64,000 nucleotides of DNA, taken from the NCBI RefSeq assembly GCF_900155865.1, contig NZ_LT707006.1, positions 4,341,600 to 4,405,599 of the forward strand. The letters are read 5' to 3'. The notes under the pieces are model-generated. The model was not told the DNA's origin. It did not search any database and saw nothing but the letters and a program-made list of their open reading frames with translations. Positions 59,045 through 64,000 of this stretch are shown here, piece after piece (within the stretch, counting starts at the first letter, position 1; the number at the start of each line of letters is the position of its first letter). A program made the translations under genes and the position numbers. This stretch comes from Bacteroides bouchesdurhonensis. GTDB lineage: Bacteria; Bacteroidota; Bacteroidia; Bacteroidales; Bacteroidaceae.

Positions 59045-59725
59045 ATGGAAACAATGTTCGACACTTTACTCCAATTACCTTTATTTCAAGGTCTTTGCCA
59101 TGAAGATTTTACCAGTATATTGGATAAGGTCAAATTGCTTTTTATCAAACATAAAGCAGGGGAAACAATTATAGAAAGCGGTAGTCCATGCAAACAACTC
59201 TGTTTTCTGCTAAAGGGTGAGATTTCTATAATAACAAGGGCAAAAGAAGATATATATACAGTAATAGAACAAGTGGAAGCTCCTTATCTGATCGAGGCAC
59301 AGTCTTTGTTTGGTATGAGTACGACTTATAAATCTTCTTATGTAGCTAGAACCGAAGCACATTCTGTTAATATCAGCAAATCCTTTGTGCTAAATGATTT
59401 ATTCAAGTATGAGATTTTTCGTCTCAACTATATGAACATTATCAGTAATCGTGCTCAAAATCTTTATGCTCGTTTATGGGAAGAGCCAACACCGGATTTA
59501 AAAAGTAAAATCAATCGTTTCTTCCTATCGCACTGTGAAAAGCCACAGGGTGAAAAGATCTTTAAAGTAAAAATGGACGATCTGGCACGCTGCTTGGATG
59601 ATACACGGCTCAATATTTCCAAAACACTGAATGAATTGCAGGATTGCGGTTTAATCGAGTTGCATAGAAAAGAGATTGTTATCCCGGATGCACTAAAGTT
59701 ACAAAATAGTAATAACCTCCTATAA
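59045..59725 (+). CDS. Crp/Fnr family transcriptional regulator
   Basis: This 226-aa protein has a cyclic-nucleotide-binding-type beta roll (residues 10-115: LPLFQGLCHEDFTSILDKV, KAGETIIESGSPCKQLCFLLKGEISII), a dimer helix, and a C-terminal winged helix (FKVKMDDLARCLDDTRLNISKTLNELQDCGLIELHRKEIVI). It lacks the N-terminal Cys cluster of FNR, so it is not an iron-sulfur oxygen sensor of that type. Effector and targets are unknown. It stands alone, next to the inverted repeat that bounds the VapE element. Confidence 0.9.
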   Translation: METMFDTLLQLPLFQGLCHEDFTSILDKVKLLFIKHKAGETIIESGSPCKQLCFLLKGEISIITRAKEDIYTVIEQVEAPYLIEAQSLFGMSTTYKSSYVARTEAHSVNISKSFVLNDLFKYEIFRLNYMNIISNRAQNLYARLWEEPTPDLKSKINRFFLSHCEKPQGEKIFKVKMDDLARCLDDTRLNISKTLNELQDCGLIELHRKEIVIPDALKLQNSNNLL

Positions 59726-59738
59726 ATAGTATACATCA

Positions 59739-59843
59739 TTGCCCTCATGCTCTCACTATCCTCACCAAATCCTCTATTCATCATGGTTTCAGCTATGAGA
59801 GATCCGATGGTAGCAGAGTGAGAGTAACTGTTTGCCCTCACTC
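59739..59843. repeat. Left 105-bp inverted repeat flanking the VapE-like gene
   Basis: Aligned without gaps to the reverse complement of 62489-62593, about three quarters of the 105 positions agree. Both ends are nearly identical: outer TTGCCCTCATGC then CTCACTA, inner TTTGCCCTCACTC. The inner end is itself a dyad (GAGTGAG with CTCACTC). It ends 10 bp from the VapE stop codon. Confidence 0.8.
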
Positions 59844-59853
59844 TATGCCTCAT

Positions 59854-61947
59854 TCACTCCATTTTCATCAAATGATAAAGTGTCCCCTTGCTAGATTTCC
59901 GGCAAGGGATATTCAACTTTTGAAGTGTCCGGCCAAATACTGCCACTTTATTGATAGCCAACTTATCGCGCGTCCTCGTCTGCAAATAATTCAAAATTTG
60001 CATGGATGTCATCCATTCGCCACCCTCCTCCTCTTCCGCCGGGCGGAGAAAGCAATGAAACAGCTGTTCTAAAGGACTCATCTGTTCAAACTCGCGGTTC
60101 GTTTGCTTCAAGATATTCTCATCTTCGTCATCCAGCCAGTAACGCTCACCTTTGGAAACAGCCTCCATCGCTTGGGCATAAAGCTGTTTATAGTTAATGG
60201 TAGCATGAGTGTTGATAGGAGCTATTACCTCAATACAGATAAAACGACGGCTACCACTGGGGTCGGTAAGCAAATCTTTCTGATTACTGGTACCGATAAA
60301 GGAAGCGTAGCGGCGCATCTCCCGGATCGTATTGCCATGAGGCTTACGCAAGTTAGCGACAGGCTTTTGCAACAAATGTTTCAGAAAACCCTGCTGACTG
60401 ACATTGACTTGGTCGAACTCATCGATGTTAATCAGGAAAAAACGTCCCAAATAACGTTCCGCTTCTTGCTTACTCTTGAAATCAATGCTATCCGTATATC
60501 CGAAACGTAACTCCGGCGGCAAGATCATACGGCAAAACGTCGATTTGCGATAACCCTGCGCACCGACAAGCAGAGGCGAAGTACTGTTGCCATGTTGCCG
60601 GTCTATTCCTCTCCAATGAGCCACCATGCTGAGAAACCAACGATAGAACAACTCCCTCCAGTATGGATTAGTGCAGGGAACCAAGTCTGCCAATGCACGA
60701 ATACGGTCTTTGCCGTCCCAACGACCTACATCATAAAGATATTCTTCTACAGGATTGTACAAAGGGACAAATTCTGAATTCAGGAAGCGGTCTACATCAC
60801 GGTCCCAGGCATTGATACCTTCTTTTAAAGCACAGATAGAAATACTGTTACGCACCCGCTTATCTACAACTTTAAAATAGAAATGAACGGAATCACGTTG
60901 GCGATATTCCAAATCATCCAGCACTGTGTTATAACGGAATTCATAACGGCGGTTCATAAACTCCTCCAACAAAAAAGCAGTTTCCTGCTCCCTGCCCACG
61001 CTACTTTTCCGCCCGAATCCCTTGCATTCCTGATACAGATTATGAAATACCGGCCGTATCAACAGTGTATCCTCCTCGCTATAATAATGGATAAGCGTCT
61101 GACGCACAGCCTCTTCCTCGGGTATACCGGCTTTAAAACAATGTTCGGCAAGATGTACCAATAAAGGTTGCAAGTCATCACCACGTTTCCAATTCTCCAT
61201 TTCCTGAAGCGATCGGTTTAATGCAGCCTCGTAAATCTTCGTGAAAGTTTTAGCCGACTCAAATCCCGGTTTCAACCGCAATAAAAGATTCTTCTCTCCC
61301 TGTTTCCGTTGCCGGAATGTCTCCTCCCCCGGCATTGCCAGCGGTTGTTCCAGGCAGAACGGCACTGCATCGGGATTATAATAAGGATTCTCGTCCAATG
61401 TCATACGGCATTTTTGTGTCAGTACCGGTTCTTTTAGATCAATGTCGTAAGGAAGCATTGGTTGATAACATTTCACAGCCAGCAAATAGGCATGTGCATG
61501 AAACAGTGCTGCCTCTGCTTCTTTCACAGGCAGTCCTCGGTCATCCGGCAATGCAAAACGTACCCATATCTTCACACTACGGCCACTAGAACCGCAAAAT
61601 GCAGCAAAAGTCTGGGGTAACAGTGCTACTTGACGCTTTACAAGTTCCATTTCGGACAAGCCGGCCAATCGGTTTACCTCCAACTGTACCAGTCCGTTAT
61701 ACTGTTTCATTCTTCGTCCACCTCCTTTGATACGGGCATATTCCATGGCAGGATAAATGTACGGCAATTTATCTATATGTTCGTACCGGGCATACGTCCC
61801 CTCCAACATCGGTATCAGTTCGCGCAAAGCCGTGACATATCCCGGTTTAGTTTCTGTCTTCATTTTGTCGAACAAGGCATTGGCTTCACATACACTCAGA
61901 GCCTCTTTCCCATTCGATCCATCTCGTCTGATTAAAGAAATCTTCAT
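59854..61947 (-). CDS. BT4734/VapE family primase-helicase-like protein
   Basis: This 697-aa protein is unlike its neighbours. Residues about 20-205 match the BT4734-like N-terminal domain, which resembles archaeo-eukaryotic primases: YNGLVQLEVNRL (where relatives have an acidic D-x-D), CGSSGRSVKIWVRF, and a late RMTLDENPYYNPDAVPF. Residues 400-640 are the VapE/SF3-type ATPase: Walker A GAQGYRKST (462-470), Walker B FFLINIDEFD (503-512), GTSNQKDLLTDPSGSRRFICIEV. Related proteins sit in Bacteroides mobile and capsule-linked regions and in phage satellites. Function is unproven; DNA priming or unwinding is inferred. The possible loss of primase acids suggests only the helicase may be active. 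No integrase is nearby. Confidence 0.82.
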   Translation of the reverse strand: MKISLIRRDGSNGKEALSVCEANALFDKMKTETKPGYVTALRELIPMLEGTYARYEHIDKLPYIYPAMEYARIKGGGRRMKQYNGLVQLEVNRLAGLSEMELVKRQVALLPQTFAAFCGSSGRSVKIWVRFALPDDRGLPVKEAEAALFHAHAYLLAVKCYQPMLPYDIDLKEPVLTQKCRMTLDENPYYNPDAVPFCLEQPLAMPGEETFRQRKQGEKNLLLRLKPGFESAKTFTKIYEAALNRSLQEMENWKRGDDLQPLLVHLAEHCFKAGIPEEEAVRQTLIHYYSEEDTLLIRPVFHNLYQECKGFGRKSSVGREQETAFLLEEFMNRRYEFRYNTVLDDLEYRQRDSVHFYFKVVDKRVRNSISICALKEGINAWDRDVDRFLNSEFVPLYNPVEEYLYDVGRWDGKDRIRALADLVPCTNPYWRELFYRWFLSMVAHWRGIDRQHGNSTSPLLVGAQGYRKSTFCRMILPPELRFGYTDSIDFKSKQEAERYLGRFFLINIDEFDQVNVSQQGFLKHLLQKPVANLRKPHGNTIREMRRYASFIGTSNQKDLLTDPSGSRRFICIEVIAPINTHATINYKQLYAQAMEAVSKGERYWLDDEDENILKQTNREFEQMSPLEQLFHCFLRPAEEEEGGEWMTSMQILNYLQTRTRDKLAINKVAVFGRTLQKLNIPCRKSSKGTLYHLMKME

Positions 61948-62057
61948 TTTACTTTATCTATTTTTCTACTATTACATTTTATTACTTAATTCCCGTAAAG
62001 GTACACTATTAATTCTCAGAATACAAGCTTTTATAGATAACGGATGACTTTTAAATT

Positions 62058-62328
62058 CTTCATTAATAGATATTCTCCACTTCATTAATAACAAACTTCC
62101 TGTTATTTAATGCCTAACTTCTTTTCCTCTAATAGAGAAATTATTCTTTATTAGATATAAACTATAAATGCAAGTTGCGTTTATAAAAACAGAGCTTTCG
62201 TTTATATAAATGCAAGTTTCGTTTATATAAACGCAACTTGCATTTATAGATTTCAATTAATAAAAAACAACTTTACTATTAATAAGAATAAAGTTTGTGA
62301 TAGGAGAAGGAGAACTAATCTATTAATA
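62058..62328. repeat. Iteron-like 21-22 bp repeat array upstream of the VapE-like gene
   Basis: The core (62157-62249) has CGTTTATA at 62178, 62199 and 62220 and the variant CATTTATA at 62241, all 21 bp apart. AAATG at 62166 and 62208 and AAACG at 62229 follow the same step. 62162-62185 is a perfect 24-bp complement of 62226-62249. On both sides, ATTAATA recurs in 22-bp steps: 62062 and 62084 on the left; 62256, 62278 and 62322 on the right. The region is AT-rich. Confidence 0.7.
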
Positions 62329-62488
62329 CTTCTGCTCATTACTTATAATAAAGTCAGGGCAGACACATTATACTTTTTACTATAACCACTGTACATCTCC
62401 ATATTCATCACGCAATTTAACAACCTGTATTACAATTGAATGCACATTTATCTACTTACATCTGCAAGAAAATTAAAATCAGAATATA

Positions 62489-62593
62489 GAGTGAGGGCAA
62501 AAGGTTGCCCCCACTCTGCCACCATCATTGCTCTAACTGCTGTAACTCCGATGAACAAAGAGGTTGCAGCAGTTAGTGAGGGCATGAGGGCAA
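62489..62593. repeat. Right 105-bp inverted repeat flanking the VapE-like gene
   Basis: This is the partner of 59739-59843. Its inner end folds into a strong hairpin: GAGTGGGGGCAA-type and TTGCCCTCACTC arms around a CCT loop, read on the minus strand. No target-site duplication is apparent outside the pair. Confidence 0.8.
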
Positions 62594-62685
62594 AAAGTGA
62601 TATAATTTAAATGTGAATTCAGCGATTCTTAAATACAATCAGGGCAGCATATAATAAATAGTATGTTTCTCATAAGTGTAGTAGT

Positions 62686-63381
62686 TTAATATATAATGTC
62701 AGTATCGAACAAAAATTCTTTTCCGTAATAAGTCCGATCTCTTTCTATTGATCGACCTTCAAATCTGCCATTCGTTACTGATACTTTATAGGTAGCTTCA
62801 GGTATATGTTGGCTTGCAGCTGATGCCTCAAATTCAAATAAGCCAGATATATTTCTTTTATTGATATCTATTTTTGTAAATTCAATATAACCACTTGTCG
62901 TAATGTTCGTTCTCAACGTTATAGACTTTTTTCTAATTTCTTTAGGAATCAAAGACGTGTCTACACATTGATAAAGGTAAGGTTCAGCTCCAATCGTTGC
63001 AACATAGAATTTATCCTCAAAACCATATATTTTACTATTATCAACCTCTTTCCTAAAGTAATATTTTTCCCCGATTATTGGTAAAGTCTTTTGAGCAAAA
63101 GATATTTTAAGATCATACTGTTTATTGTTTTTGGAATCTAGAAATTTGCTGATATTAAATGTAAAAATGTTATCTCTAGAAGTATATTCATAATTCATAT
63201 GAAAAGTAGCTGGGACTTCAAAAGCTTTTCTCAATCCTTCCCCTCTTACTAATTCACCATTAATATAACACTCCACAAAACTTTTATTTTTAAAACGCTC
63301 ACCAAAACGATCTTTATCACATTGACTAAATGTTATTGTGAGAAAGACAATCAGAATTATTACAAAATACTTGCTTTTCAT
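62686..63381 (-). CDS. Hypothetical lipoprotein, tandem paralog copy 1
   Basis: This 231-aa protein has a lipoprotein signal (Cys21 in ITFSQC). The mature part is beta-rich, with the C-terminal run ISGLFEFEASAASQHIPEATY then VSVTNGRFEGRSIERDRTYYG. That run resembles small Bacteroidetes lipoproteins of the DUF5025/DUF6252 type, in which a FEFxA...TNGxF pattern recurs; this match is by memory and tentative. A near-identical C-terminus occurs in the next copy at 63818. Its ATG overlaps the stop of the small lipoprotein gene (4 bp), so the two are coupled. Function unknown. Confidence 0.75.
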   Translation of the reverse strand: MKSKYFVIILIVFLTITFSQCDKDRFGERFKNKSFVECYINGELVRGEGLRKAFEVPATFHMNYEYTSRDNIFTFNISKFLDSKNNKQYDLKISFAQKTLPIIGEKYYFRKEVDNSKIYGFEDKFYVATIGAEPYLYQCVDTSLIPKEIRKKSITLRTNITTSGYIEFTKIDINKRNISGLFEFEASAASQHIPEATYKVSVTNGRFEGRSIERDRTYYGKEFLFDTDIIY

Positions 63382-63698
63382 TTTGATTCATTTAAATTTT
63401 CTACTAATTCAACATAAACATTATATAGGCTATCCGGAATATTTAAATCTGCTGCTTCTTCCGCATTAAGATTTAATATGTACATAGAATCCCGGTAAAT
63501 AACCTGATCCATTAGCATGTTTCCAAAGTCAGACTGCGCTTGATGTTTGGACTCATCTGAAATAGTATTAACATTCCTTATTGTTGTCGTTGGTGTTTCA
63601 GCAACAGGTTGTTCTTCTACAATATCTACATCCTTGCAAGAAAATAGCATTAATAAAAGAAATGAAGGAAATAGTTTTAATTTAGTTTCTGTTTTCAT
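63378..63698 (-). CDS. Small hypothetical lipoprotein
   Basis: This 106-aa protein has a lipobox ending at Cys21 (LMLFSC). After it comes a Thr/Pro-rich stretch (VAETPTTTIRNVNTISDES) and an acidic helical C-terminus (LNAEEAADLNIPDSLYNVYVELVENLN). I do not recognise the family. The stop overlaps the start of the downstream lipoprotein gene by 4 bp, implying translational coupling and perhaps a shared function at the envelope. Confidence 0.65.
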   Translation of the reverse strand: MKTETKLKLFPSFLLLMLFSCKDVDIVEEQPVAETPTTTIRNVNTISDESKHQAQSDFGNMLMDQVIYRDSMYILNLNAEEAADLNIPDSLYNVYVELVENLNESK

Positions 63699-63817
63699 AA
63701 AGCATTTGATTTTATATGGTTAAACAATATTCTATTTAGTAACCGGAAACTTAATCTAATCAACACCTTCAGAAATATATAGAAAATGGTATCAATTGAG
63801 ATCAGTAGTGTAGTAGT

Positions 63818-64000
63818 TTAATATATAAGGTCAGTATCAAAGAAAAAATCTTTTCCGTAATAAGTGCGTTCTCTTTCTATTGATCGGCCTTCAAATTTAC
63901 CATTTGCTACTGATACCTTATATGTAGCTTCAGGTACAAGTATGCTTGCAGCTGATGCCTCAAATTCAAATTGGCCAGATATATTTTTCTTATTGATATC
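63818..64000 (-). CDS. Partial lipoprotein, tandem paralog copy 2 (C-terminus only)
   Basis: The last 60 codons of a second copy are visible, running off the right edge and ending TAA at 63818. The peptide reads KNISGQFEFEASAASILV through RSIERERTYYGKDFFFD, differing from copy 1 at only about a dozen positions. The 3' flanks are also alike (GTGTAGTAGTTTAATATATAA in both). The copies lie 1,132 bp apart stop to stop, so the repeat unit probably includes the small lipoprotein gene. Confidence 0.75.
   Translation of the reverse strand, partial: DINKKNISGQFEFEASAASILVPEATYKVSVANGKFEGRSIERERTYYGKDFFFDTDLIY

Larger units (their letters stand above)
61948..62685. other. Long non-coding region upstream of the VapE-like gene
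   Basis: This 738-bp region has no credible gene on either strand. It contains the 21-22 bp repeat array (62058-62328), the right 105-bp inverted repeat (62489-62593) and, past it, the 3' flank of the duplicated lipoprotein gene. No clear -7 box was seen directly upstream of the VapE ATG. Confidence 0.55.

Noticed and set aside
59739..59843. Transposon terminal repeat with target duplication
   Set aside because: No direct repeat is visible outside the 105-bp pair and no transposase lies inside, so a standard insertion sequence is not supported.

Overview
The window is a chromosomal segment of a Bacteroides-type bacterium, probably Bacteroides itself. This is an inference from several things read directly. 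Promoters repeatedly carry the Bacteroidetes -7 box TAnnTTTG, with almost no Shine-Dalgarno sequences. Many families are typical of Bacteroidales: DUF4836, DUF5063, DUF4270, DUF5687, NVEALA peptide, BT4734/VapE. DnaA, SerS, FtsK and L21/L27 are also present. No phage, integrase, transposase, rRNA, tRNA or CRISPR was seen, and most of the window is ordinary core genome. All coordinates and alignments were made by eye.

Layout. 1-2.4 kb: start of a divergent symporter, then a cell-wall amidase and an MCE lipid-binding protein. 2.7-10.6 kb: dnaA, a nitroreductase, B12-dependent ribonucleotide reductase and the CBM20-GH77 amylomaltase. 10.9-13.4 kb: an acyltransferase and a fucosyltransferase-like gene that overlap tail to tail, then folB. 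13.9-18 kb (minus): operon ftsK-lolA-trxB. 18.1-20.7 kb: a DUF5063 protein with a Cys/His tail, a DEDD exonuclease and an rRNA methyltransferase. 21-29.8 kb: a long co-directional set (nucleoside permease, bifunctional nuclease, rsmE, DUF4836 lipoprotein, ABC ATPase and permease, MG2/TonB-plug protein). 29.8-32.6 kb: miaA, a lipid kinase and kdsA. 32.8-40 kb: M16 protease, DUF5687 permease with its ATPase, NlpC/P60 lipoprotein, TraB/GumN protein and a HAD phosphatase.

40.3-46.1 kb: rplU-rpmA and serS, separated by an accessory stretch holding an NVEALA peptide/beta-propeller lipoprotein pair and a GH2 enzyme. 46.3-49.9 kb: an NfnA-NfnB fusion, then panD and panC. 50-57.5 kb: a glycogen locus, with a GT5 catalytic-domain protein and a DUF4270 lipoprotein on the plus strand converging on a debranching enzyme-GT4-GH57 operon. 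57.7-59.7 kb: rhomboid protease, MarC and a Crp/Fnr regulator. 59.7-62.6 kb: a BT4734/VapE primase-helicase-like gene enclosed by a pair of 105-bp inverted repeats, with a 21-22 bp iteron-like array upstream of it. 62.7-64 kb: a tandemly duplicated lipoprotein family that runs off the window.

The most unusual signals are non-coding. Three intergenic regions (13.4, 40.1 and 62.1-62.3 kb) carry arrays of about four dyad-symmetric units repeating every 21-22 bp. Each array has a different core sequence but the same architecture. The array next to the VapE gene, together with the 105-bp inverted repeats, makes a candidate compact replicon-like or mobile unit.
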